Below are positions 9,916 to 19,192 of a stretch of DNA of 64,000 nt, in pieces. Positions within the stretch are counted from its first letter, which is position 1. Every line of letters starts with the position of its first letter. The stretch is from the NCBI GenBank assembly GCA_024195265.1, contig JAJLRJ010000013.1, forward strand, positions 10,403,332-10,467,331. Reading direction: 5' to 3'. The position numbers were made by a program, and so were the translations under genes. The DNA is from Dendrophyllia cribrosa. Its lineage: Eukaryota; Cnidaria; Anthozoa; Scleractinia; Dendrophylliidae. Under the pieces are notes generated by a model that made no database searches, was not told the origin of the DNA, and saw nothing but the letters and a program-made list of their open reading frames with translations.

Positions 9916-10514
9916 GTTAGTTAGGATAGTCAGTGAGGACATACATGTAATTATTGAGTTATATTAATTAACTGATCAAACACTGACACATGCTGTTAAT
10001 AAGCAACAAGATATTCTGTGTTGTGTTTTTCAGTGCATTAGGTATAAATTAATAGATTACATGACTGTAGTTAGTTATTTAGGTAGCTGGTTATTTTGCT
10101 TGTTATATATAATAAGCTTAAGTTAATTAGTTTTTACAGGTAGTTAACTTAAAGATATTAGCATTAAACAAGCTACTCTGTTAGTTTGAAATTAAAGGAA
10201 GTTTATTTTTCTTTTTATGTATTGATAAATACTTCTGATTTGTACATCATTTCTGGAAAATGCTACATCTATCAATTGCCACTTATAATAATTAATTAAT
10301 TGCTGTTAGCTTTTGTTTTATTTGTGGAATGAACATTTTTCAAGTGACTGATTAATTTCATTTTTTGTTACCTAAAGGTCAGTGATTCAAGGGAAGTGTT
10401 GAGACTTGACAAGTGAAACTCAAAATGTTCAGGTTAGTATAATAGTCTTCACTATAAGATTGTATTTTTTAGTGCCGTATAGAAAAGGGGGTAATGATGT
10501 ATTTTTCGTTGCAG

Positions 10515-10718
10515 TTACAACCAGTTAACACTGATATTAGTTCACGAACAAGATCCCCAACTATTTTGGTGGATGGGAAATCAAATATGCCACCAAGAAC
10601 AGGAGCGAAAAGACGGCATGAAACAATGATAACTGCTTCCACAATCCATGGAGGTTCTGAGAATAACTTAACACCAACAAAGGAAAACAGTTCCGATTTT
10701 TGCATATGTTGTAGTTAA
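10515..10718 (+). CDS. Possible further exon of the transposon gene
   Basis: After TTGCAG at 10509-10514 the frame stays open to TAA at 10716-10718, giving about 67 residues rich in Ser, Thr, Pro and basic residues (a linker-like composition). It ends inside one arm of a 19-bp inverted repeat (10708-10726 with 10820-10838), which suggests that a rearrangement cut the gene here. No domain is recognised. Confidence 0.25.
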   Translation, partial: LQPVNTDISSRTRSPTILVDGKSNMPPRTGAKRRHETMITASTIHGGSENNLTPTKENSSDFCICCS

Positions 10719-10867
10719 TTTTTTATTCCAGTTAATTAATTTTTGTTTTTCCTTTGTTTCAAATTCATTAGCATATATTACCATACCCAAAAACAATGGA
10801 AAAATAAAAATTACCTGAGATAAAAAATTAACTACAACACATACCTTGGACTGAGACTAAGGGATTG

Positions 10868-11403
10868 TGTCTCACTCTTCAGTAGGTTTGATATTACTGT
10901 TGAACAGCTTGCAGAACTGAGCATTAGTGCTCGTGACTATTATCGGGTGAATGCATTGTTTCTCCCTACCTCAGTAAATCCTACTGTGTGGACAATTGGA
11001 CATATCATTCCTTCCCACACTAAAGAGTTACATGAGAAATATGGACAAGGGCTTGGTATTGTAACAATGGAGGGGAGGGAGGCAGGCAAAACATATTGCT
11101 TTGAAAAAACTAAGCGAAAATACATTTTATAAAAGGCGCCGGTATGAGATTTTCAAGCATGAGTTTGTAATGTTAGTGTGGCTTCCTGAACAAGGGTTCA
11201 ACCTTAGTACATACAAGCATACTGCTGTATACATCCCAGACAGGGTGTTTTCTGACCCAAGGTTTTGCTACTGCAATTTAGAGAAAGCTAGTCCCACTGA
11301 TGAAAAATGTACATTCTGTAGTGATCCAATTATGAAATTTATCCAACAGAGTGTTGAGCAGGGAAAAGTTTTGCCGCAGCTGTTAGGTGACACCAGGACA
11401 TAG
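10868..11403 (+). pseudogene. Putative transposase C-terminal domain, frameshifted
   Basis: Two frames make one domain: the first reads VEQLAELSISARDYY, NPTVWTIGHIIP and KYGQGLGIVTMEGREA and stops at 11130; the second, from about 11101, reads HEFVMLVWLPEQ, VYIPDR and a Cys4 knuckle (CYC near 11270, CTFC near 11313) and stops at 11403. The WTIG...YGQGLG...EGREA arrangement followed by a zinc knuckle looks like the C-terminal part of a cnidarian-type transposase, but I cannot name the superfamily. Only the half from about 11148 on is repeated downstream. Confidence 0.4.
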
Positions 11404-12017
11404 TTAAAAAATCAGAAACATTTAATCACATGCAGGACTAGAAGTAGGCTTGTAAAGCAGTAGGCATTATGTGGCTCAAATGTGTTGTGGGAAACATATT
11501 TTTAGTTTATTTACATGTAGAGTGGTTTTCAATTTAGTGTTGTAAAACCAAAACAAAACCGATCACTTAGCAATTTGACTACTCAGCCAATCTCAAACCA
11601 TAGAGAAACCAAAACCAAAGTTATTGATTGCCGAGGGCATCAGGGATGCATCAGGGATTTTTAGTACAATGAAAGTTGTTGTTGTTGATTGCTTTCGACA
11701 CTCAGTTGAAAACTGCTCTAATAAACATACATGTATTTATTCGTGACGACCCATAATGTTCACTTTAATAATTTTTTAAAGAAATGGGCCAAAAGTTGTA
11801 ACAGATAACACATGAAATGCATTGCAATGTGGGAAACATGTATATGTTTACTTAATTATAAACATACATTTATTTATTTATAAGGACCCATAAATGTACA
11901 CTTTCATAAACTTGTCAAAAAATATTGGGTCATAAGTTGTAGCAGATTACACATTAAACAGTAAATTTAAAACTTGAGCAATGAAGTGTCAGTCTATTAG
12001 TTTTACAACAGTCTAAT

Positions 12018-12320
12018 TCAACTTTCAAAAATATATCCATATGCATTTGTAAACTTGTAGTAGCATTTAATTGCAACAGATGACCCTTTCCTCAAGTAAG
12101 ACAAAGTAAATGGCTTTTGTGCACTCATAACCACTCTTGCATTTCCTTTACTGGGACCCTGAAATGTCTTTGTAAAATGTTCGACGATTGCTTCTCGGTT
12201 GACATCGCAAAGTCGAGATAAATCTCTTACCATTCGATTCTTTTCGGTGTAAATAATGATATCCAGGAATCTGCTTTGCGAATGGGTGACACCGTAAGTT
12301 GACCTTGCCTTTTTTACCAT
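12018..12320 (-). CDS. Repeated 100-codon antisense frame, unit 1
   Basis: An open frame of 100 codons, repeated almost unchanged at 13296-13598, with a longer relative at 14622-14975. It reads a soluble helical protein with MVKKARSTYGVTHSQSRF near the start and VREAIxEHFTKTFQGP-like content in the middle (as DVNREAIVEHFTKTFQGP). No family is recognised. Differences between copies are mostly silent or conservative, which favours real coding, perhaps as the last exon of the transposon's second gene. Confidence 0.35.
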   Translation of the reverse strand: MVKKARSTYGVTHSQSRFLDIIIYTEKNRMVRDLSRLCDVNREAIVEHFTKTFQGPSKGNARVVMSAQKPFTLSYLRKGSSVAIKCYYKFTNAYGYIFES

Positions 12321-13295
12321 ATGCAGATTTTCAAGCGTGAGTTTGTAATGTTAGTGTGGCTTTCTGAACAAGGGTTCAACCTTAGTGCATACAAGCAACT
12401 GTTGTATACATCCCAGACAGGGTGTTTTCTGACCCACGGTTTTGCTACTGCAATTTAGAGAAAGCTAGTCCCACTGATGAAAAATGTACATTCTGTGGTG
12501 ATCCAATTATGAAATTTATCCAACAGAGTGTTGAGCAGGGAAAAATTTTGCTGCAGCTGTTAGGTGACACCAGTACATAGTTAAAAAATCAGAAACATTT
12601 AATCACATGCAGGACTAGAAGTAGGCTTGTAAAGCAGTAGGCATTATGTGGCTCAAATGTGTTGTGGGAAACATATTTTTAGTTTATTTAGAGTGGTTTT
12701 CAATTTAGTGTTGCAAAAAAAACCAAACTGATCACTTAGCAATTAGACTACTCGGCCAATCTCAAACCATAGAGAAACCAAAACCAAAGTTATTGATTGC
12801 TGAGGGCATCAGGGATGCATCAGGGATTTTTAGTACAATGAAAGTTGTTGTTGCTGTTGATTGCTTTCGACACTTAGCTTTAATTAACATAATTGCCTGT
12901 AGTTAGCAATAATCCGGCAATGGGCAGCGGCAGCTATTTACAACAACATACTACATACATGAATAATTAACTATTAACAAAATGAGGGCCTTGAAGTGGA
13001 CAATAAACAAACATTTATTTATTCGTGATGACCCATTATGTTCACTTTCATAATTTTTTAAAGAAATGGGCCAAAAGTTGTAACAGATAACACATGAAAT
13101 GCATTGTAATGTGGGAAACATGTATATGTTTACTTAATCATAAACATACATTTATTTATAAGGACCCATAAATGTACACTTTCATAAACTTGTCAAAAAA
13201 TATTGGGTCATAAGTTGTAGCAGATTACACATTAAACAGTAAATTTAAAACTTGAGCAATGAAGTGTCAGTCTATTAGTTTTACAACAGTCTAAT

Positions 13296-13598
13296 TCAAC
13301 TTTCAAAAATATATCCATATGCATTTGTAAACTTGTAGTAGCATTTAATTGCAACAGATGACCCTTTCCTCAAGTAAGACAAAGTAAATGGCTTTTGTGC
13401 ACTCATAACCACCCTTGCATTTCCTTTACTGGGACCCTGAAATGTCTTTGTAAAATGTTCCAGGATTGCTTCTCGGTTGACATCGCAAAGTCGAGATAAA
13501 TCTCTAACCATTCGTTTCTTTTCGGTGTAAATAATGATATCCAGGAATCTGCTTTGCGAATGGGTGACACCGTAAGTTGACCTTGCCTTTTTTACCAT
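13296..13598 (-). CDS. Repeated 100-codon antisense frame, unit 2
   Basis: Same frame as 12018-12320 with only a few substitutions (for example Asn to Lys near residue 29 and Val to Leu near residue 46). It has no independent start signal and is best seen as a duplicated 3' exon. Confidence 0.35.
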   Translation of the reverse strand: MVKKARSTYGVTHSQSRFLDIIIYTEKKRMVRDLSRLCDVNREAILEHFTKTFQGPSKGNARVVMSAQKPFTLSYLRKGSSVAIKCYYKFTNAYGYIFES

Positions 13599-14621
13599 AT
13601 GCAGATTTTCAAGCGTGAGTTTGTAATGTTAGTGTGGCTTTCTGAACAAGGGTTCAACCTTAGTGCATACAAGCAACTGCTGTATACATCCCAGACAGGG
13701 TGTTTTCTGACCCACGGTTTTGCTACTGCAATTTAGAGAAAGCTAGTCCCACTGATGAAAAATGTACATTCTGTGGTGATCCAATTATGAAATTTATCCA
13801 ACAGAGTGTTGAGCAGGGAAAAATTTTGCTGCAGCTGTTAGGTGACACCAGGACATAGTTAAAAAATCAGAAACATTTAATCACATGCAGGACTAAAAGT
13901 AGGCTTGTAAAGCAGTAGGCATTATGTGGCTCAAATGTGTTGTGGGAAACATATTTTTAGTTTATTTAGAGTGGTTTTCAATTTAGTGTTGCAAAAAAAA
14001 CCAAACTGATCACTTAGCAATTAGACTACTCGGCCAATCTCAAACCATAGAGAAACCAAAACGAAAGTTATTGATTGCTGAGGGCATCAGGGATGCATCA
14101 AGGATTTTTAGTACAATGAAAGTTGTTGTTGCTGTTGATTGCTTTCGACACTTAGCTTTAATTAACATAATTGCCTGTAGTTAGCGATAATCCGGCAATG
14201 GGCAGCGGCAGCTATTTACAACAACATACTACATACATGAATAATTAACTATTAACAAAATGAGGGCCTTGAAGTGGACAATAAACAAACATTTATTTAT
14301 TCGTGATGACCCATTATGTTCACTTTCATAATTTTTTAAAGAAATGGGCCAAAAGTTGTAACAGATAACACATGAAATGCATTGTAATGTGGGAAACATG
14401 TATATGTTTACTTAATTATAAACATACATTTATTTATAAGGACCCATAAATGTACACTTTCATAAACTTGTCAAAAAATATTGGGTCATAAGTTGTAGCA
14501 GATTACACATTAAACAGTAAATTTAAAACTTGAGCAATGAAGTGTCAGTCTATTAGTTTTACAACAGTCTAATTCAACTTTCAAAAATATATCCATATGC
14601 ATTTGTAAACTTGTAGTAGCA

Positions 14622-15209
14622 TTAAATTACAACAGATGACCCTTTCCTAGAGTAAGACAAGGTAAATGGCTTTTGGGCACTCACAACCACCCTTGCATTT
14701 CCTTTCCTGGGACCCTGAAATGTCTTTGTAAAATGTTCCAGGATTGCTTCTCGGTTGACGTCGCAAAGTCGAGATAAATCTCTAACCACTCGATTCTCTT
14801 CAGTGTAAATAATGATCTCCAGGAATCTGCTTTGCGAATGGGTGACACCGCAAGTTGACCTTGCCTCCTTAACCATATGCATAAGAAAAGCGAATAATTG
14901 CACTGGCAAATCCCTTGTAACTTGGACAGTCCAAGGATTACGGGCTTTATTCCGGGAACTGAGTCGCCTGTGCAACTTTTTCAGCTAGATGGTTATTTCC
15001 CCAGCAATGATCGACCCAACTTCAATGAACGAATTTCGCACTCTTTCAATCGAATTCTGATTATTTCGATGCTTTTCGAATAATTTCATTAGGTTTTCCT
15101 CAACTTCATTTTCAAACAGGACAAAGTTATGAACATCATTACGCAGAGGGCGTAGGATCTTCGTGGCTTCATTTATCACATTAGCCGCCATTTTTAACTT
15201 AAATTTCAT
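14622..15209 (-). pseudogene. Parent gene of the repeated antisense frame, interrupted or spliced
   Basis: From ATG at 15209 (75 codons, MAANVINEATKILRPLR, helical and acidic) the frame stops at 14985; a second frame continues from 14975 to 14622 and contains the domain repeated at 12018 and 13296. The segment lies just inside the right end, reading inward, as expected for a second transposon gene. Whether the break is an intron or a lesion cannot be decided here. Function not recognised. Confidence 0.35.
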
Positions 15210-15287
15210 ATCAATACCGCTGGCTGAACATAGAGCTACAGCAGGCGCCTAACTGCACCTTTGAGACGCGCGCTGGCCCGGCGTGCC

Positions 15288-15512
15288 ATGACCATAAAAC
15301 AACAAATAACAAGCAACAAGCTCAACTTCTATGCTAAGCCGGCTCCACTGCCATCCACTAGGTCATTATCATACAATGAAATACAAAGACTTCTGGCAAA
15401 GGCACCCTCCCCACCAACACACGAACCAATTGTTTGCAAACCAACTAATATAGGTGTTGGTTATAGACCCAAGAAAGCTGCCTTTCAATGCACTAATCGT
15501 GGGACCCACTAA
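15288..15512 (+). CDS. 74-aa Pro-rich protein overlapping the ATPase start
   Basis: The frame is open for 74 codons and matches 38897-39121 in element B, same length. It has a basic start, a Pro-rich middle and ends in a short Cys-containing tail that overlaps the beginning of the ATPase gene by 50 bases in another frame. The DNA transposon inserted exactly at its ATG: the CCA duplication supplies the A of the start codon, so the coding region survived but its promoter was moved away. Function unknown. Confidence 0.6.
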   Translation: MTIKQQITSNKLNFYAKPAPLPSTRSLSYNEIQRLLAKAPSPPTHEPIVCKPTNIGVGYRPKKAAFQCTNRGTH

Positions 15513-16062
15513 CTCTGGCAAGACACAGAATCTTCTAAACCAACTGCGAGGCCCCTTTAGGGGTTGTTTCGACTACATCGTTTTATTCTGCCCCACATTT
15601 GTCAAAAACAAGACATGCGATGGGTTCGTGGAGCGCGATCCGCACATCTTCGTGATTGTCTGCCAACAGCATGAGATCGAAGACTGGTTGAAGTTGGCAA
15701 GCTTCTTTTTCCCATGCACCAACACTTTATTCATTCTCGATGACTGCGCCGCCTCCAAAGATGTCAAAGGCCGCACGAGCCAGCTGGTCAATCTAGGGTT
15801 CAGCGAAAGGCATGACGGCATATCCGTGTGGGTCTTGACCCAGCAGATCACCAGCATTGCCAAGCCATACCGTGATAATATCGCAGCGATCGTGCTCTTT
15901 TACACACCCTCCAGCAAGACTACCAAGGCCATCTTCGAAGACTATGCCGGAGAGCACTCCAACGAGGAGTACAAAGAGCTTATCGCAAGGCTCAAGTCCC
16001 GCAAGTTCTCCCCCCTTGTAATCTCTCTGAGGCACCCGTATGGAATTCAGTACAAGATGTAA
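15463..16062 (+). pseudogene. FtsK/HerA-type packaging ATPase (element A copy), start codon ATA
   Basis: The frame of 199 codons is open throughout and matches the ATPases at 38359-38946 and 52779-53378. Walker A is GPTNSGKT (residues 14-21) and a Walker B-like ILDDC lies near residue 91; WVLTQQ follows as the sensor-like segment. This protein pumps the genome into the capsid in Polintons and related viruses. Where B and C start with ATG GAC CCA, A has ATA GAC CCA, so the native start is lost; a non-ATG start nine bases upstream is possible. Spacing to the next gene is 28 bp. Confidence 0.85.
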
Positions 16063-16090
16063 ATAATACACACATATATACAATACATAC

Positions 16091-16336
16091 ATGGCTATGA
16101 ATGCGCCAACCAACCTCCACAAACTCACGGTGCTTTTACAGCTTTTGGATGAATTGCGCAAACACACACTTGATGCGCAAAACAAAATTATCAAAACCGC
16201 TGGCGAGGAGGATCTGCGCCTCATGCTTCTAAACAGATATCCATTGCGGCTGAATTCTATGCCAGACACCATGGCGGGGCTTATACGGGAGATTGAAACC
16301 CTTTTGCCCGACATCAAGAGAATTATCGAAAATTAA
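16091..16336 (+). CDS. 81-aa helical protein
   Basis: Intact, and the same length as its homologue at 38089-38334. Entirely helical and charged, with RLMLLNRYPLRLNSMPDT in the middle and a basic end. It sits between the ATPase and the 202-aa gene and has a CATATATAC motif at 16072-16080. It is missing from element C, so it was dispensable at least for the survival of that copy as DNA. No known domain; a small virion or scaffold protein is possible. Confidence 0.65.
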   Translation: MAMNAPTNLHKLTVLLQLLDELRKHTLDAQNKIIKTAGEEDLRLMLLNRYPLRLNSMPDTMAGLIREIETLLPDIKRIIEN

Positions 16337-16374
16337 AAAACAAAAGCAAACACAAAATATACATACCCTTGCTG

Positions 16375-16960
16375 ATGGCACAAGCACAAGAAGAGCAGGC
16401 CGCTTTGAACGAAGTATTGCAGATGCTGGAGGCCCCCCCTGATACCACAACTCCCACAGGGATAGCCGGTACCAGTGACATTCCTGCCAAACGTGAGAAG
16501 CTGGCAATCCTTGTTTCAACTGGCAAGGCCAAAGAAGCTATCGGCGTGCAGCTCACACACGATCATGTCAAGCGGCTGTCAGACAAGGACGTTGACAAGT
16601 ACTGCAAAAGGTACGAAGCCTATATCGGCAACAAGACAACCGAATCCCTAGTTGATTCCGCTATCATGCTCGTGTCCAAAGGCATTGGCCTGGTGATCCC
16701 GGTTGAGGATGTCAAGGAGTTGCAGCAAGAACTCAAGAACGACTACATAATCAACCAGGAGCTGTCAAATCTTGCTGGGGCTCTTGCCATGCGATGCGGA
16801 CGATGGCTGGCGCTTGCCACACATCAAGCTTGAACGAGAGCCTGACTTGATAGAATTGGACCCCCAACCCACACATCTAAGCAGAGACAGTGAAGGCTTT
16901 CCACTTGAGAGATTTGATGAAGTTGGTGTTCATCTGGCAGCAACCTCGCAGCAACCTTGA
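16375..16960 (+). pseudogene. 202-aa protein (element A copy), 3' frameshift
   Basis: From ATG at 16375 the frame is open for 152 codons and stops at 16833. Compared with B (37429-38037) a ~24-bp segment is missing near 16818, which shifts the frame; the old C-terminus can still be read to 16960. The protein is helical, with AQxEQxALNEVLQMLE at the start and GVQLTHDHVKRLSDKDV in the middle, and an acidic Pro-rich tail. I do not recognise it. Homologues at the same place in B and C show that it is a core gene of the family. Confidence 0.7.
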
Positions 16961-17054
16961 AGGAACCTGGCTGGAACCTGGCTGGAACCTGACAGCAACC
17001 TGTCAGCACACTTGTCACATTTTGCAAAAAATAAAATTCACATTTATATACACT

Positions 17055-17243
17055 ATGGCCACACCACTCGAGGCGATCCCTGAAGAAACTCAAACTCAAA
17101 CTCCAACCCAAACACATGTCCGTGTTACCTCTGAGACCCCGAAAACAAAGCCTGCAACAGAAAAGAACCCCGGCCGCGTTGCTTCTGGTAAAAGGCTAGC
17201 AGAACGCAACCGCCTTCCCCCCCCCCATCTCGAATTCCGGTAA
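17055..17243 (+). pseudogene. 157-aa membrane protein (element A copy), internal deletion
   Basis: The first ~54 codons match the gene at 36861-37334, including a Thr/Gln-rich start and a GRVASGKRLAERNR motif. The next ~285 bases, which in B hold a linker and the only membrane helix, are gone; the junction is a run of 10 C at 17217-17226. The few last codons match the B terminus. The product would be a 62-residue soluble fragment. ATATAC at 17046-17051 precedes the ATG. Confidence 0.75.
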
Positions 17244-17299
17244 GACAAGGAATTATAAAAATGGAATAAAAAAACACATATGTATACTGCACACAAACC

Positions 17300-17521
17300 A
17301 TGTCTGACAGCAAGCTTGTGAAGTCTATCCTAGACGCCGCAACAATCACTGGCCTTGTCGCCGGTATTCCTTGGATTGGGAAAAAGACCATCAAAGAAAA
17401 ATTCACTGCCGACCCCAGTGCAAGCTTGATGAACTACGTCAAGTTCACAGTCGTCATGGCTGGCAGCATCGCGCTGAAGAAATATCTCGAGGACCAGAAA
17501 ATCCTCCCAGACAACATGTAA
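17300..17521 (+). CDS. 73-aa small protein with hydrophobic segments
   Basis: Complete frame of 73 codons; the B copy (36827 downwards) is split by a MITE and frameshifted, so this is the better reference. It contains ITGLVAGIPWIGKKTI and VVMAGSIALKKYL, two short hydrophobic stretches with basic ends. Possibly membrane-associated. ATGTATAC lies 16-23 bp before the ATG. Function unknown. Confidence 0.6.
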   Translation: MSDSKLVKSILDAATITGLVAGIPWIGKKTIKEKFTADPSASLMNYVKFTVVMAGSIALKKYLEDQKILPDNM

Positions 17522-17547
17522 AAACCATATGTATACACACCACCACA

Positions 17548-17985
17548 ATGGCCTCGATTGCAATAATGGCCCTTGGCGCTGTTCTCAATACGGCCGCTTT
17601 CACGGGCGGCAACTATCTCGCGAAATATCTGTCTGGTGATAGCGGAAAGGCAGCAATGGATGAGAAAATCCGTCACGACAAAGCCCTGGAACAATACCAA
17701 GCGGCTTACGCTAAATACCAGAAGGACCGCACCAAGCTCCTCGACTGGATTGCAACCAACGATCGGATGAAACACCAAGCTAGCCAAAACTTCCAAACCA
17801 CCGACCAAGCCCTGGCCTTGTATAACCAGATGCACCAAACACAACCAGATAAACAAATCAAAGACTACAAAGAGCCTCAGTTCTCGGACTTCTACAAGCC
17901 CAGCCAACAACAGCAGACTGGTGAACTTGCGTTCATTGGAGGCACCCTGCTTGCGGGTGGGTATGTGGCCTATCGCTTTCTGTAA
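17548..17985 (+). CDS. 145-aa membrane-anchored protein
   Basis: Intact in A and truncated in B. Residues 1-30 are hydrophobic and Ala/Gly-rich, the middle is a Gln/Lys/Asp-rich helical region, and the last ~18 residues (FIGGTLLAGGYVAYRF) form a second membrane segment. A protein with hydrophobic ends and a polar middle suits a small virion membrane protein; that is inference. It lies 28 bp upstream of the integrase ATG and shares its strand. No family recognised. Confidence 0.6.
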   Translation: MASIAIMALGAVLNTAAFTGGNYLAKYLSGDSGKAAMDEKIRHDKALEQYQAAYAKYQKDRTKLLDWIATNDRMKHQASQNFQTTDQALALYNQMHQTQPDKQIKDYKEPQFSDFYKPSQQQQTGELAFIGGTLLAGGYVAYRFL

Positions 17986-18013
17986 ACAAACATATATACC
18001 CCGCACACACCCT

Positions 18014-19192
18014 ATGGAGGCCAAACTCTCTAAGATATACTACAGACCGAAAGGAAATTGGAAAGGTCTTGCCGCTGTAAAAAAGCTGGCCACTGCGGCT
18101 AGGGTCTCTGAAGAGGCGACAAAGAAATGGCTGGTCAAACAAGCCCTTTGGCAAATATATCTCCCGGCGCCACGCTACATCCCTCGGCTCAAGTTTGATG
18201 TCTCCTCACCCAATGCAGTGCATCAAGCAGATCTTCCCTTCCTACCCCATGACAAGCTCCCTAAATGCAGAAAGGTTTACAAATACGCCCTGACAGTTGT
18301 TGATGTGGCTAGCCGATACAAAGCTGCGGAGCCCCTGACTTCGAAAGAGTCTGAAGAAGTCTCAAGGACATTTCAGAAAATATATAGGAAGGGGCCTTTG
18401 AAGTGGCCTCAACTCTTGCAAGTTGACCCTGGGAGTGAGTTTATGGGGGCTGTGACTAAGACCATGGAAAACAACAAAACTACCATTCGCCGAGGGCGCC
18501 CAGATATCCACAGAGACCAAGCAATTGTGGAGAGATTCAATCGCACCCTGGCTGAAAGACTGTTTGGCTACCAGTATGCCGTTGAAATGAATATGCCCTC
18601 TGGCCGGTCTACTGCATGGGTCAAAAGACTGCCAGATGTTGTCTCGGCCTCGAACAATGAAGTGACCCGAATCACTGGCAAGAAGCCAAAGGATGCGATC
18701 AAAGAGAAAGCAATATCAGCCAAGCCTGCGACACCATATGCTAGGCCTGTTGGGGTCTATGAGAAAAAACTCCCTCCTCGAGTCCATGTACGATATCTGT
18801 ACTACCCTGGCGAGCTGGAAGGTGGTGGGAGGCGTGCTACTGATCCCATCTGGTCTTTGAAGGTCTATAACGTTGAGAGAGTTGTCACCAAGCCGGATGA
18901 GCCCGTGGTGTACTACCTTTACGATGGCCCTAAGAGAGGGTTTGTTCGTGAAGAGCTAATGGTTGTGCCGCTGGGCACTCAGTTACCACCATCTGCTCTC
19001 GAGCGCGGGCTAGTGTATGTCTTTGTGTCCGTATGCCAGCGTGTGGACACCATCATCCTTGATCCAGCGCTTGGAGTCAAAGGGGAAAGTGTTGTCTTGG
19101 TTAGATGCTCACCGAAGATCTGGTGGCCTTTGCTCAGGATCCTGTCCATCCCGTGTTTGAAGGTTCGCTTGCTGAAGAGGGCGTCCTTGTAG
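18014..19192 (+). CDS. Retroviral-type integrase (DDE)
   Basis: From ATG at 18014 the frame is open for 392 codons. The catalytic triad is readable as HQADLPFL (Asp 73), QVDPGSEF (Asp 138) and IVERFNRTL (Glu 173), with 34 residues between the second Asp and the Glu, as in retroviral integrases. The N-terminus is helical and a basic C-terminal region follows (PPRVHVRYLYYPGEL). It would insert the element into host DNA with a 5-6-bp duplication. By comparison with element E the genuine end is near 19006; the reading to 19192 runs into polymerase antisense after a small shift. Convergent with the polymerase. Confidence 0.92.
   Translation: MEAKLSKIYYRPKGNWKGLAAVKKLATAARVSEEATKKWLVKQALWQIYLPAPRYIPRLKFDVSSPNAVHQADLPFLPHDKLPKCRKVYKYALTVVDVASRYKAAEPLTSKESEEVSRTFQKIYRKGPLKWPQLLQVDPGSEFMGAVTKTMENNKTTIRRGRPDIHRDQAIVERFNRTLAERLFGYQYAVEMNMPSGRSTAWVKRLPDVVSASNNEVTRITGKKPKDAIKEKAISAKPATPYARPVGVYEKKLPPRVHVRYLYYPGELEGGGRRATDPIWSLKVYNVERVVTKPDEPVVYYLYDGPKRGFVREELMVVPLGTQLPPSALERGLVYVFVSVCQRVDTIILDPALGVKGESVVLVRCSPKIWWPLLRILSIPCLKVRLLKRASL

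Larger units (their letters stand above)
11148..14881. repeat. Three tandem ~1.2-1.28-kb units inside the DNA transposon
   Basis: The same junction (GATTTTCAAGC) recurs at 11148, 12326 and 13604, and the last unit ends near 14881. Units two and three are 1278 bp apart and nearly identical; unit one is about 100 bp shorter through a deletion around 11700-11730. Each unit holds the end of the + strand domain, an AT-rich middle and an antisense 100-codon frame. High identity points to recent amplification or conversion. Confidence 0.9.
9292..15285 (+). mobile_element. DNA transposon with CACGCCGGG ends and 3-bp target duplication
   Basis: The ends are perfect 21-bp inverted repeats (9292-9312 and 15265-15285) starting CACGCCGGGCC, extended imperfectly by about ten more bases. 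CCA flanks both sides (9289-9291 and 15286-15288), and joining across it restores a sequence like the uninterrupted spacer of element B (TATATACCATGACC), so the insertion event is clear. Termini starting CAC with a 3-bp duplication fit the CACTA/EnSpm (CMC) group best, but I could not recognise a catalytic domain. The inside has a TATA box, exon-like pieces, and a thrice-repeated ~1.28-kb block. An internal-deletion derivative is likely. Confidence 0.8.
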
